From Thraustochytrium sp. TN22 (taxonomy: Eukaryota > Sar > Bigyra > Thraustochytrida > Thraustochytriidae), in the NCBI GenBank assembly GCA_013306675.1, contig JABLUY010000009.1, forward strand, positions 248,001 through 312,000: DNA of 64,000 nt. The letters run 5' to 3'. The translations under genes were made by a program, and so were the position numbers. Below, piece by piece: positions 27,460 through 37,225 of the stretch. The notes under the pieces are model-generated. The model worked only from the letters and a program-made list of their open reading frames with translations. It did not search any database and had not been told where the DNA came from. Every line of letters begins with the position of its first letter. Positions within the stretch are counted from its first letter, which is position 1.

Positions 27460-28675
27460 ATGTTTCTCTCCAACCTGCTCGACACGCCGACGCCCACCAT
27501 CTTCGAGCTGTCCATGGCGACGGGGCTCACGACGGCGCTCAGAGTACGTGTCCTGTGCCGCTGCCTCGCAGGCCGACGGGCTTGCTTGGCGCCGTGGAAA
27601 GAAGACTGACGTGAGAGCGTGCCCGCGCGCGTAGCCCGCCTTTGACTATCTGCTCGTGACGCTCGGCGAGCGCTACGAGACGGTCTTCAAGCTGTGCGCG
27701 TGGAAGGATGAGCTGTACTTTGCGCTGCTCGGCGTTGTGGAGCGCCACTACCTGGCGACCTACGATGCCTGCTTCTCGGAGAACTTCTACGCGCTGAAGC
27801 GGATGCGTCACAAGGAGGGCAGCACCGGCGACGACCTCGTCCCGCTGCAGCCGCGGCATAAGCTCGTCTCGCTCGTGCTCGCCACGCTCTTTCCCTACCT
27901 GCGGCACAAGCTCGTACAGGCGCACGAGGTGCTCACGATTGAGGCGCAGCGAGAGGAGCAGGAGGAGGCCGCCGCCGCAGCGCGCGCCAGCCGTGCGCAG
28001 CCGCCGCAGCAGCAGCCCTCGGACAATGCCCTCGTTCCGGTGTCGGGCCCCGGGGCGGCGGTACCGGCAGGTCGTACGTCGGCCACGCACCGGCGCCTGC
28101 GCGCGATCTTCTTGCAGCTGCTGCCCGTGGGCCTGGCAGGCTACGAGTTCTGGGGCCTCTACCTCAAGGTGCTCTTCATGTTCAAGCGTACCGAGCACTT
28201 CTCCCCGCCGCACTGGCTGCAGGGCATCGTCATGGCGCGGGTGACCGGCGACGACATGCGAGCGCAGCGGCTGGCCGAGGAACTCCGCGACTCCACGCGT
28301 GGCCTGGTGGGCAGGCTGGCGTCCAAGGCCATCTCGCTTCTGCGCACGGCACTCGTTGCCTCGGCCCTCATCTTCAAGTTGCTTGAGTGGTACTACTCGC
28401 CCGAAAACCAGAGCCAGCGTGAGAGCGCCAAGGGGCTGCAGGTCGTGCCGCCGCCGCCCATGCCGCCCAAGCCGGCGCCGCACGGCATTGCTCTCCCGCG
28501 CGACCCGCGCCAGTGTCCGCTTTGCCACGAACCGCGCGTCAACCCGGCCATTGCCTCCAGCGGCCTGGCCTACTGTTTCATATGTATCCACCGCCACGTG
28601 CTCGAGCACGGTGCCTGCCCGGTCACCGCCACGCCCTGCCAGGTCTCGCAGATTCGGCGCATCTTCGAGTCCTGA
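27460..28675 (+). CDS. PEX12: Peroxisome biogenesis factor 12 (peroxin-12)
   Basis: Exons 27460-27543 and 27635-28675 join in phase 0 to give 374 aa. PEX12 is one of the three RING peroxins (with PEX2 and PEX10) in the peroxisomal membrane that ubiquitinate the import receptor PEX5 for recycling. Exon 1 gives MFLSNLLDTPTPTIFELSMA; exon 2 continues PAFDYLLVTL, then KDELYFALLGVVERHYL and SFSENFYGL-like CFSENFYALKRMR, all diagnostic of the PEX12 N-terminal region. The C-terminal incomplete RING reads CPLCHEPRVNPAIASSG, FICIHRHV and ACPVTATPCQ, keeping only part of the zinc ligands, as in known PEX12. A Gln/Ala-rich insert lies at about 130-165. The donor is GTACGT and the acceptor CGTAG. Confidence 0.92.
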
Positions 28676-29061
28676 TTTCCAAGAGGTACGTCCACGCGCG
28701 AAGGGGGTGAGAGAGTTGAGGTCGAGGATCGGAGGATGAGAGACAGGGAGAAGAAGACGAAGAAGAGCCCGCCGCGACCTGGGACCCGGCTGGCGGATCC
28801 GCCATGCCAGCCGGATGGCCGTGGCCTGCGATCGCAGACCAGGGGCGAGAGCATGGCACGACGCGACGCTCGCTTCATACGAGGAGTCGCGCGCGCCTGG
28901 ACCCGTCAGGTTTCCTTTTGCTTGAGTTGATACCGCAAAGTTGAGAAGTGTAGGGTCCGCACAGCCAACAGTGCGTACTAACGCGTCGTCGCACGTCAAA
29001 GCAGGCAGCAAGCAGTGACTACAGCAAGGGTGGTGTCTTAGCTAAACGTTTTCACCTTACT
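28676..29061. other. Convergent spacer between PEX12 and the surface-protein gene
   Basis: This is 386 bp with no recognised gene or repeat. It contains both 3' UTRs. Confidence 0.4.
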
Positions 29062-31932
29062 TTAGGTTTTGGTCTTCGTCTTCTTCTTCTTCTTCTTCGT
29101 TACTGCCGTTGCTTTCGCGTCGACCGCCGTCCCAGGCTTCTTCTGGTTCTTCTTCCTGGGTCCCGAGTCGGCGCTCTTGGGGCTGCGCGGACCCTCCCCC
29201 GCCCCATGCTGCTTCTGGCCAACCGGACTCCCGGAGCTGTTTCGCGTCTTCTTGGTGCCCCTTTTCGTCTTCACCTTGCGCTTGCCGGGCGACGCGGGAG
29301 AAGCAGGCGTAAGCGCCGAGAGCTCTTCGGACGCGACACCAGGCGTCATCGTCTCGAGTTGGTCTGATTTTGCGGGCATGATGTCTTCCAGCTCTTCGTT
29401 TGCATGGGATGACTCGGCCTCCGTGGCCTCCAGCTCGGCGGCGCGCGCCGGCATGGCCTCATCGCCCACCACAAACTCGTCCGAGTGCACCGAGGTGATC
29501 TCCACGTCACTGTGCTGCCGCTCAAACGTGGTCTGGACAACGAGCTGAGGTCGAAGGCTGTCTGGGACTTGCGACCAGAGACTCGGCAATGAGAGCGGAG
29601 GCGGCGAACGCGCCGGGGACGAAGCTTCCATGCGCAGGAAATCGCGCGAGGGCGCCCTCGGGAGGTCCTCAAGATTGTGCAGGCCAACCATGCCAGGCAG
29701 CTGCAGGCCGCGAGGCACCGGGCTCGAGGGATCGCCGTCGTCGTCCAGCTCTTGGTTGCTCTTCTTGGCATGCTCTGTCTCGACATCCTCAGCCGGCCCG
29801 CCCAACACGGAAGACGCGGCGTGCCCTCCGCCGTGATGACTCAGAGGCATGATTCGCGAGCTCGAAGCCCGAGCCGACTCGACGCGGCCATCCACATCCG
29901 CGTCCAGCAGCTTCTTGACGCCTGCGGCCACGCTGGCGTCCGCCACCTTGGAGGGACTCGACCCTTGGCGAGACAGACGCCGGCGGCCCACAATCGCCAT
30001 CACCGAGAGACCGACACAGCCGCCCGCCATGGCGCCCAAAACGCCCGGCGACGTCAGGAAAGAATCCTCCTCGTCGGCTGCCCCGGGCGACGCCGTCGGC
30101 GTGCTCCCTGTTGTCGAGGTCAGGTCCGCACACGTTGCCCCCGTGTAGCCGTCCGCGCACAGACACGAGGCCGCCAGGCCTGAGCGCACGCAGGTGCCGC
30201 CGTTGAGACAGACGAGCGTCAGGCATGGACTCGCCTGCGCCGAGGAGGTCCGCGCTTGCAATTCGACGCCCGTGAGGCTGGCGAACCTCGTGCGAAGGCC
30301 GCCCACGGCCTCCTCGAAGCCGGCGGCGACCGCGGCCAGGTCAAAGTCCTCACTCGTAGCATCCGCAAAGACTTGTAGAGAGAAGGTTGCGGACGTCGTG
30401 GTCTCGTCCACCTCGATCGCGATGGTGTCGTCCGTGGCCCGCGCGTCCCGGTCTGGCGAGCTAAAGTAGGTCTGTTCCAGCACGCGCACCCAGCGCACGC
30501 GCGAGGCCGCCGCGAGCAGAAGACGGCGAGACGACGCAGCCTCGAGGGCCTCCACGTCGCAATAGGTGAAGCTCTGCCGTGAGCACAAGGCCGAAGTGAC
30601 GACTTCAAGTTGGTCGGCGGCGTCGGCGTCGGCGTCCGGCACCGCCTCCGTGCTGTTTGTGCTGGCGTCGAAGATGTCAACCGAGTTCTCCAGCAGCGCG
30701 CGCACCTTGATTTGGGAACCAAGCGTCACGAAGTACTCGCTGGAATCGAGAGAGTCCTGGAACGAGCGGACCGCCAGCGTCGAGTTGAGCGCGCTGCTGG
30801 ACGAGAGAATGTACTGCAGCGTCGCATCGTCGTCACTGGTATCCAGGAGGTCCAGCGCCGAGTCCAGCGCCATCGTTGGTACCGGCGTCGTTGGCCGTTG
30901 TGTCGGTGCCGCCGTCGTGGGCGCCGCCGTCGTCGGCGTCATGCTCGGAGCTGCCGTCGTGGGCGCCATGGTGGGTGTCGCGGTTGTGGGAACCATGGTC
31001 GGCGTCTTGGTCGGCGCCTCTGTGGGTTCTCGGGTTGGCGCATCCGTCGGCCCCGGGCTTGGCGCCAGCGTTGGGGCGTCCGTGGGCCGCGCCGTTGTTG
31101 GATCTCGGGTAGGGCTTGACGTGGGCTCCATGGTCGGGTCTGCGGTCGGCAGCCGCGTCGGGGCATCTGTCGGCTGTGGCGTCGTCGGGAACAGCGTTGG
31201 GCTTGCCGTGGGCTCCGCAGTCGGCCACGCGGTCGGTGCTTCCGTCGGCAACCGTGTTGGCCCGTGCGTCGGCGGGACCGTCGGCCTCTGCGTCGGCGCA
31301 AAGGTCGGCTCTAGCGTTGGCCTCTCCGTGGGCGCGTCGGTAGGCATGTGCGTCGGGGCCCTGGTCGGGTTCCGCGTGGGAAAGTGCGTCGGCGCCTCGG
31401 TTGGCAGGTCGGTGGGTTGCGCGGTCGGCAAGCGTGTGGGCGCTGGCGTCGGCCTCAGCGTCGGAGGACGCACAATACATTCGATCTCGTGGCTGTCCCA
31501 GATGCAGTCCAGGTACTTGCTGCAGTCCCAGTAGTTGCTGATGGAGCTGCACGACCCTACGAGCTCGGAATTAAAGGTGGGCGCCGGCGTTGGCAAGCGC
31601 GTTGGGTACATGAAGTTGGCGATCTCCTGGCAGTATCCATTTACGACTTCGCAGTTCACGTAGCTCTCGCAATACGACAGCCCGATCTTCTCGCAGCTCC
31701 TGCTCACCGCCGCCGCCCTCGCTTGGCCCGCCTGCTGCGCCAGCACGCCCAGCACGATGGCAAGCGCGGCCGCGGCCTTGACTTCTCCTGCGCGTTGCCG
31801 CTGCCGCTGTCGCCGCCGCCGCCGCTGCTGCATCTGCTCCTGCATCTGCATCTGCATTTGCATCTGCACCTGCTGCTGCTGCTGCTGCTGCTGCCGCCGC
31901 CGCCCTGGCGGTCGCGCCAGGTGCGCCTGCAT
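29062..31932 (-). CDS. Pro/Thr-rich type I membrane surface protein with EGF-like domain
   Basis: The 956 aa product uses the ATG at 31932; the longer frame begins at GTG. The N-terminus has Gln and Gln-Met runs and a basic stretch before a hydrophobic signal/anchor (AAALAIVLGVLAQQAGQARA). A small Cys-rich module (LSYCESYVNCEVVNGYCQ) and a short second one follow, then about 200 residues of PTxxPT repeats (TPAPTRLPTAQPT and similar), a likely O-glycosylated stalk. Next come an unassigned region, one EGF-like domain (CLNGGTCVRSG...CLCADGYTGATC), a membrane helix (GVLGAMAGGCVGLSVMAIV) and a long Ser-rich cytoplasmic tail ending in Lys/Thr. The layout suggests a cell-wall or adhesion protein; the partner is unknown. 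PTxxPT stalks of this kind are common in stramenopile surface proteins. Confidence 0.78.
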   Translation of the reverse strand: MQAHLARPPGRRRQQQQQQQQVQMQMQMQMQEQMQQRRRRRQRQRQRAGEVKAAAALAIVLGVLAQQAGQARAAAVSRSCEKIGLSYCESYVNCEVVNGYCQEIANFMYPTRLPTPAPTFNSELVGSCSSISNYWDCSKYLDCIWDSHEIECIVRPPTLRPTPAPTRLPTAQPTDLPTEAPTHFPTRNPTRAPTHMPTDAPTERPTLEPTFAPTQRPTVPPTHGPTRLPTEAPTAWPTAEPTASPTLFPTTPQPTDAPTRLPTADPTMEPTSSPTRDPTTARPTDAPTLAPSPGPTDAPTREPTEAPTKTPTMVPTTATPTMAPTTAAPSMTPTTAAPTTAAPTQRPTTPVPTMALDSALDLLDTSDDDATLQYILSSSSALNSTLAVRSFQDSLDSSEYFVTLGSQIKVRALLENSVDIFDASTNSTEAVPDADADAADQLEVVTSALCSRQSFTYCDVEALEAASSRRLLLAAASRVRWVRVLEQTYFSSPDRDARATDDTIAIEVDETTTSATFSLQVFADATSEDFDLAAVAAGFEEAVGGLRTRFASLTGVELQARTSSAQASPCLTLVCLNGGTCVRSGLAASCLCADGYTGATCADLTSTTGSTPTASPGAADEEDSFLTSPGVLGAMAGGCVGLSVMAIVGRRRLSRQGSSPSKVADASVAAGVKKLLDADVDGRVESARASSSRIMPLSHHGGGHAASSVLGGPAEDVETEHAKKSNQELDDDGDPSSPVPRGLQLPGMVGLHNLEDLPRAPSRDFLRMEASSPARSPPPLSLPSLWSQVPDSLRPQLVVQTTFERQHSDVEITSVHSDEFVVGDEAMPARAAELEATEAESSHANEELEDIMPAKSDQLETMTPGVASEELSALTPASPASPGKRKVKTKRGTKKTRNSSGSPVGQKQHGAGEGPRSPKSADSGPRKKNQKKPGTAVDAKATAVTKKKKKKTKTKT
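30885..31480 (-). repeat. Degenerate PTxxPT-coding repeat array
   Basis: About 600 bp of imperfect 12-base units code for PTxx/PTxAPT motifs within the surface-protein gene. Units have diverged strongly at the two variable codons while Pro-Thr is retained, which suggests selection on the protein rather than a recent DNA expansion. Confidence 0.8.
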
Positions 31933-32339
31933 CGTCGCGCCGGCGCCGGCGCAGCGCAGGGCTCTGCGTCGCGCCGCGCCGCGCCGGCGACGCGGCCGCG
32001 TGAACTCAATCGTCCGCGCGCGCACTTGAAGTCGGAACTTTGCTGCCTGCCTGGCACCACAGCAAGTAGACTCGAAAACTTGAAAAAAGAAGAGAAAAAA
32101 GAAAGAGAGCCACACTGGCAGTCTGTGACTGCAGTGGCACGCGCCGGGCCATCATGATGGACGGATGACCGCGCACCCCAGTGTGCGAGTTGACCGGATC
32201 ATTGCAGTGGTTCCTCCCTGTCAGGCTCGATGCGGCTCGATCGATCGATCACCGGCGCTTCGGCGCGCTCGCTCGCGCGCCTTGGGCCGCGGAGAGACTC
32301 CGAGGCGGCCGGCGCTGCGCCGCGCTGCGCCGCGCCGCG
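31933..32339. other. Divergent promoter spacer
   Basis: This 407 bp stretch lies between the start codons of the surface-protein gene and the two-TM coiled-coil gene. Open frames with GTG starts reach into it from both sides but show no conserved content. No element was recognised. Confidence 0.4.
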
Positions 32340-34316
32340 ATGCGCCGCGGTTCGAGCTCGCGGGATGCGACCGAGGGCCATCCGCCTCCGCTGCAGCATG
32401 CTCGCGAGAAGCGCATGTCGCGCGCCGTGGTGCCCAGGGAGTACACGGAGGCGGTGCTGCTCGACCTGGGCGGCCTGCAGGACCCGGGTGCCGAAGTGAT
32501 CGCTAGGGACGCTGCGGCCAAGGTGAAGCGGGCCGCCAAGGCCGCCAAGGCCAACAAGAAGACCCATGAGAGTCCAGCAGCCACCGCCTCCGCCGACACG
32601 CAGCGGGATCCGCAGCAAGGGCCCAAGCAGGAACGACCAAAGGGAGAGGAAGAGCAGCCAGCACCGACGGCTGCGGTCCTGCGGACCATGAAGAAGCGGT
32701 ACGAGGAGCTGAACTTTGAGGTCTCGCTCATGCCGCAGGCCGTGGACTTGCTCGTGGAAGAGCGCAAGCTCGTGACCAGGTCGCCGCGCGCCGTCTTGCC
32801 AGACATGCTCTTGGGTGAGCGTGACTACGAGGATTGGGCGCTGACGCGGCCGGCAGTGCAGCAGCCGGCGTCCTATGCGCGCTTCACCGTCGTGGAGCGT
32901 GGCGCCAAGGAGATGGAAGACGAGGTGGAGCACCGTCGCCGAGCGCAGACTTTCTGGCAACGACTCAAGAAGCGGCCTGTGGCGCCCGCTGACCCGGTGC
33001 GCATGGTGCGCCTCCCGGACGGCGCGCGGCCCTTCCGGCAAAGCTCCTCGCGCCTCCTGTATCCAAAGCGCCGCTTCGCGGACCTCGACCTGGAGATGCT
33101 ACGCCCCGTGCTCGAGGTGGGATACGCGGTGCGACCCGACACGCTCACCGCAATTGTCCGCGAGCGTCTCTCCCCGCTATGCGTCGCGCATCTGCCCAAG
33201 CTTTGGAAGCTTGCGCGCCTGCGCGCCGCCTGCGTCCTGGCACTGGCGCTCACGCCCGCCGCGCTGTATTTGGTCTTTGGCTGGACGCCCGCCAGCGTCG
33301 TGGGCGGCTCCTTGATGGACTGGGCCTTCTTGGCCGGCCTTATCGCCGTGAGTCTTGCGCCTCTGCGCTGGCATCGGCGCCGGCGCGCGCGCTACATTGA
33401 GGACTGCTGGAAAGCCTTCAACTCGGCTCTCGAGGCGGAGTTGTTGCAAGTGAACGAGGAGCTGGCGGCGCTGGAGGGGGGGCAGCCGCCGGGCCGCGTT
33501 CGTTTCAAGCCCATCTACGTGTGGCTGGGTCTCGACCCGTACACGTCGAATCGCATGGCGCATGTGGTCGAGGCGCTGCAGCAGGCGAGTCAGTTCAATA
33601 AAGCCAAAGCCACCCTGGACGAGCTGGAGGCCGTTATTGCAGGCATGAAGCAGAAGCGCCAAGAGGCCGAATTGGAGCATGGCATGAAGGCTGGCGCCGA
33701 TGTCATCGACACCTTCACCAAGGAGAAGAAGCTGGAGAAGGAGGCGCGCAAGCAGCGCAAGGCCGTGGCCGACATCGCCAACAACCGTCTGGCCCTCGCA
33801 CAGCGCATGAAGATGCCAGCCGGCTCCTACCGCGTCGTGCACCGCATCACAGTCGACGTCGAGATGCCAGGCGTGCAACCGCCGCCCCTGCGGCCCACAG
33901 GATTGCTCTCGATTGCAGGCGAGGACGAGGGCGACGCCGCCGAGGCCGCCCAGGGCCCGGCCGACCTTCGCGAGGCCTGCGTGCGCTGCCGGCAAATCAC
34001 CCAGTACGCGCGCAAGGTTGGCCTCGAGAGTATTGCGCGCAGCCTCTGCACCAGCGCTCGCGAGGATGCTCTCGCCTTTGACGAGTACCGCGCGCGCAAG
34101 TTCCTCAAGCTGGACCCGGAAGCCGACTTGAACAAGCTCTTTGGCGAGCCAGAGAACCGCAGCAGCCAAAACGCCGATGGGAAGGCCGAGGGCCACGGTG
34201 ACGCCCTGAAGCAGGGCAAGGACCAGAACGACACCAAGAGCAAGGCCAAGGCTCCTGCTGAAGACGCTGAGCCGAAGCCTACGGACCGCTGCAGCTGCTG
34301 CGGCGGGCCACGTTGA
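32340..34316 (+). CDS. Hypothetical two-TM protein with coiled coil and Cys-rich tail
   Basis: The 658 aa product is counted from the first ATG (32340); an ATG at 32415 (MSRAVVPREYTEAVLLDLGG) is an equally good start, and the longer open frame begins at GTG. After an Ala/Lys-rich region the protein has two adjacent hydrophobic helices (AACVLALALTPAALYLVFGW and WAFLAGLIAVSLAPL), so both ends are probably on the same side of the membrane. A predicted coiled coil follows (ATLDELEAVIAGMKQKRQEA and EKKLEKEARKQRKA), then an acidic, Lys-rich low-complexity tail ending in CSCCGGPR. No family was recognised. Confidence 0.72.
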   Translation: MRRGSSSRDATEGHPPPLQHAREKRMSRAVVPREYTEAVLLDLGGLQDPGAEVIARDAAAKVKRAAKAAKANKKTHESPAATASADTQRDPQQGPKQERPKGEEEQPAPTAAVLRTMKKRYEELNFEVSLMPQAVDLLVEERKLVTRSPRAVLPDMLLGERDYEDWALTRPAVQQPASYARFTVVERGAKEMEDEVEHRRRAQTFWQRLKKRPVAPADPVRMVRLPDGARPFRQSSSRLLYPKRRFADLDLEMLRPVLEVGYAVRPDTLTAIVRERLSPLCVAHLPKLWKLARLRAACVLALALTPAALYLVFGWTPASVVGGSLMDWAFLAGLIAVSLAPLRWHRRRRARYIEDCWKAFNSALEAELLQVNEELAALEGGQPPGRVRFKPIYVWLGLDPYTSNRMAHVVEALQQASQFNKAKATLDELEAVIAGMKQKRQEAELEHGMKAGADVIDTFTKEKKLEKEARKQRKAVADIANNRLALAQRMKMPAGSYRVVHRITVDVEMPGVQPPPLRPTGLLSIAGEDEGDAAEAAQGPADLREACVRCRQITQYARKVGLESIARSLCTSAREDALAFDEYRARKFLKLDPEADLNKLFGEPENRSSQNADGKAEGHGDALKQGKDQNDTKSKAKAPAEDAEPKPTDRCSCCGGPR

Positions 34317-34395
34317 GATGAATGAAGTGAACATAAACGGACCACTGTAGTAGCTTTTGCGGTGGGCCACGTTGAGATGAATGAAATGAACATAA
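34300..34395. repeat. Direct repeat spanning the stop codon, 59-bp period
   Basis: The 37-bp block at 34300-34336 (GCGGCGGGCCACGTTGAGAT onward) is repeated at 34359-34395 with two substitutions. The first copy includes the last codons and TGA stop of the two-TM gene; the second lies in its 3' flank. It looks like a recent tandem duplication. Confidence 0.85.
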
Positions 34396-34645
34396 GTCAT
34401 CTCGGCGAGACGGCGACGCGTGGCCGTGCGCAACGCAGCTGATCTTAGCTCGAGTTCGCCTCCTAGAGGCCTACTTGCTCGCGACGATGAAGGATGAAGA
34501 GCAGCCTGAGCTCGGCTCAGCTCGCAGTAGCTTGCGTCGTGCAAGTTGCCGCGCTTGGGACCACCCGCTCCCCGGACGAGCAAAGCTCGACCTTCACACG
34601 ACGCAGCGCGGCGCGACGCGACTCGGACGCGACGCGACGCGCACG

Positions 34646-35842
34646 ATGCGCGCGCAGCAGGACGTGGCCCTGCCCGTGGTGGTGGGCCTGTGCGCGACGG
34701 CGGCGCTGACGGGCGCGGCGGTGGCGTCGCTGGCCACGGCGAGGGTGCTGCGGCGGCAGGCGACGGCCGCCGCCGGCACCGCGCGGCAGCAGGCGGCTGC
34801 GCGGCTGCCGGCGGCGCGGGGCGAGGCGGCGGGCGCGGAGACGGCCGTGGCAAGCCGGACGGCGCCGGCGACGCCGTCTTCAGAAGGCGACAAGGCCGGG
34901 AAGAAGAAGCGGGCGGCGCAGCAGGGCCACCAGCAGCGGCTGTGGTCCGAGTTCTTGGACGACGGCCTGCGCACGAGGTACATCGGGTACGCGCGGTCTG
35001 TGTACTCGGCGCGCAACTACACACCGAACCAGCCGACGCGCGTGCCGTCGAGCCGCGCGATGCTGGACCTGTCCCGGTGCGACAAGGGGTGCCTGGAGGA
35101 CCTGGACGCCTTCAGCCACGCGTGGCTGGTCTTTGTGTTCCACGACAACGAGTCGACGGATTTCGTCAAGGCCAAGATTCTGCCGCCGCGCAAGCCAGAC
35201 CGACGCAAGGTGGGCGTTTTCAGCTGCCGCAGCCCGAACCGGCCGAACCCGATTGGGCTCTCCATCGTGCGCATTGAGCGCGTGGACCCGGACAATCGCA
35301 AGCTGCTGGTGAGCGGCGTGGACATTTTGGAGGGCACGCCAATCCTGGACATTAAGCCGTACATCCCTGTGCACGACCAGCCGGTCGGCGAGGTTCGCGT
35401 GCCGGCGTGGATTGAAGCGTCCTCGGCGCTCGAGCCGGATTTTCACACCGTCGAGGTGGACCCCTCGGTGCTGGAGAAGCTGCGCCGGCTGTCGCGCCGG
35501 GTCCGCCGCGGCGGCCTGTACGAGAGTCCCGAGGGCGTCGTGCAGGTGCTGCGCGAGATCCTCTGCTGGGACGGCCGCAAGCGTCACGTGCGCCAGGAGC
35601 ACGAGCGCCAGGGCCACGGCGAGTGGCTCTTCGCCATGCTCGGCATGGACTTTAGCCTCTCGTACCCGTCGCCCGGCGTCGTCCGCTGCACGGACGTGCA
35701 CCCCTATGGTGCCGTCCACATGGTCGACGGTCGCATCCAGCGCAACGAGGCGTTTTACGAGGACGAGGACGCGGAGAGTCGCAAGAGCTCTCTGGTTGGT
35801 GCTGGTGCTGCTGGTGCTGCTGGTTCCGGCCCGAAGCAGTGA
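34646..35842 (+). CDS. TRMO: tRNA (adenine-37-N6)-methyltransferase, TsaA/TRMO family, with N-terminal anchor
   Basis: The 398 aa product is counted from ATG 34646; an upstream in-frame ATG at 34487 would add 53 Ser/Arg-rich residues. TRMO enzymes methylate N6 of t6A at position 37 of certain tRNAs using S-adenosylmethionine bound in a beta-barrel fold. Diagnostic motifs are YIGYARSVYSARNYTPNQPT (family entry), LDAFSHAWLVFVFHDN, GVFSCRSPNRPNPIGLSIV (about residue 193) and GVDILEGTPILDIKPYIP. The N-terminus MRAQQDVALPVVVGLCATAA continues into a hydrophobic helix, suggesting a membrane or organelle-targeted form, which is not typical. C-terminal to the TsaA domain there is an extra domain with WDGRKRHVRQ and an Ala/Gly tail. 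Family assignment is confident; location is inferred. Confidence 0.88.
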   Translation: MRAQQDVALPVVVGLCATAALTGAAVASLATARVLRRQATAAAGTARQQAAARLPAARGEAAGAETAVASRTAPATPSSEGDKAGKKKRAAQQGHQQRLWSEFLDDGLRTRYIGYARSVYSARNYTPNQPTRVPSSRAMLDLSRCDKGCLEDLDAFSHAWLVFVFHDNESTDFVKAKILPPRKPDRRKVGVFSCRSPNRPNPIGLSIVRIERVDPDNRKLLVSGVDILEGTPILDIKPYIPVHDQPVGEVRVPAWIEASSALEPDFHTVEVDPSVLEKLRRLSRRVRRGGLYESPEGVVQVLREILCWDGRKRHVRQEHERQGHGEWLFAMLGMDFSLSYPSPGVVRCTDVHPYGAVHMVDGRIQRNEAFYEDEDAESRKSSLVGAGAAGAAGSGPKQ

Positions 35843-36352
35843 GCAGCGGGAGGGTCATGCACGAGGACCGCGAGCCAAACGCGGCCGGCGGTGACTGCCA
35901 GCGCTCAATCCAGCGCTCAATCCCGCAAAGGATAGACTGAGAAGCTCGGCGGACGGAGGCTGGCTGGCTGCAAGCAAGCAAGCAAGCCTGCATGCGTGCA
36001 AAAGTAAGCCAAGCGAACAGGCGAAGGACCGAGTCCGCCAGCGAGCCTCACGAGTTCGCGGCTTGGTCCGGGATGCGCATGACTGTGCGAGGCGTCGTGG
36101 CCTTTTCGCTGCCGAGGGAGTTCGAGGCCTGCCTGTTTCTGTTCCAGAAGTTGACACCGCAGTGCATTGAATGCAGAGGGCAACCTGAACTCCGCGTCAT
36201 GCCAGGTTGCAAGTTGTAAAGACGGACTGGGAATGTCAAATTGAAGCCGGCGACGTGTCAAGCAGCACCAGAAACGAAATCAAGGAGCGCGGCGACAGCG
36301 CGGCGCGGCGACAAGCGAGAGGAGAGCAGAGGCGAGCAGCGGGCGCGGCAGG
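35843..36352. other. Spacer between TRMO and the dienoyl-CoA reductase gene
   Basis: 510 bp with no recognised gene. It contains a short CAAG(CAAG)n run near 35973-35988 and presumably the promoter of the downstream reductase. Confidence 0.4.
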
Positions 36353-37225
36353 ATGGCGAGCTCGGACTTCCGCCCGGACCTCTTGGCCGGCAAGGTGGTG
36401 CTCATCACGGGCGGCGGGTCGGGCATCGGGCTGGGCATCGCGCGCGCGTGCGGCCTGCACGGCGCCAAGGTGGTGATTGGCGGGCGCAATGAGGAGAAGC
36501 TCCGCGAGGCGTGCGCGAAGCTGCAGAGCGAGGGCGTAAAGGAGGTGGCCGCCTTCCCGGTCGACGTGCGCGACCCGGAGCGGTGCAAGGCCATGGTGCA
36601 GCAGGCCGCGGAGCGCTTCGGCGGCGTGGACGTTCTGGTCAACAACGCGGCCGGCAACTTCTCGACGACGATCGAGAAGCTCTCGCCAAACGGCTTCAAC
36701 ACCATCATGCAGATCGACCTCATGGGCGTCTTCAACATGAGCCAGGCCGCGCTGCCTTTCCTTAAGAAGACTGGCAAGGGGCTCATCGTGAACATCAGCG
36801 CGACCCTCTACTACAAGGCCTTCCCGTTCCAGATGGCCGCGTCGAGCGCCAAGTCGGCTATCGACGTGCTCACGCAAAACCTGGGCGTCGAGTGGGGCAC
36901 GGACTACGGCATCCGCGCCGTCTCGGTGGCGCCCGGCCCGATCGAGGGCACCGTGGGCGGCCCCGGCGGCCGCGTCTTTGGCAGCATGCTCAGCGCCGAT
37001 GGCAATGGCGACGTGCGCGCCGTTGTTCCGATCGGCCGCTTTGGCACGGTCGACGACATCGCCAACACCGTGCTCTTCCTCAGCAGCAACGCCGGTTCGT
37101 ACATTAATGCCACCACCATTGTCGTGGACGGCGGCCAGTGGCACGACGCCAGCGGGGCGTACCTCGCGGCCAAGCGCGCCGTCTCGGCAGCCTCGGACAA
37201 GGAGCGCCGTCCTGCCAAGCTTTAA
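36353..37225 (+). CDS. DECR2: Peroxisomal 2,4-dienoyl-CoA reductase (DECR2-type SDR)
   Basis: The 290 aa product is a short-chain dehydrogenase/reductase that uses NADPH to reduce 2,4-dienoyl-CoA esters during beta-oxidation of polyunsaturated fatty acids. The Rossmann motif is VVLITGGGSGIGLGIARA; then VLVNNAAGNF, NISATLYYKAFPFQM, SSAKSAIDVLTQNLGVEWG and VAPGPIEGT, which match DECR2 rather than generic SDRs (no Tyr in the usual YxxxK position; the SAK lysine is kept). The C-terminus is AKL, an accepted PTS1 peroxisomal signal, identical to the ending of mammalian DECR2. Single exon, good ATG context. With PEX12 about 8 kb away this indicates a functional peroxisome. Confidence 0.92.
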   Translation: MASSDFRPDLLAGKVVLITGGGSGIGLGIARACGLHGAKVVIGGRNEEKLREACAKLQSEGVKEVAAFPVDVRDPERCKAMVQQAAERFGGVDVLVNNAAGNFSTTIEKLSPNGFNTIMQIDLMGVFNMSQAALPFLKKTGKGLIVNISATLYYKAFPFQMAASSAKSAIDVLTQNLGVEWGTDYGIRAVSVAPGPIEGTVGGPGGRVFGSMLSADGNGDVRAVVPIGRFGTVDDIANTVLFLSSNAGSYINATTIVVDGGQWHDASGAYLAAKRAVSAASDKERRPAKL

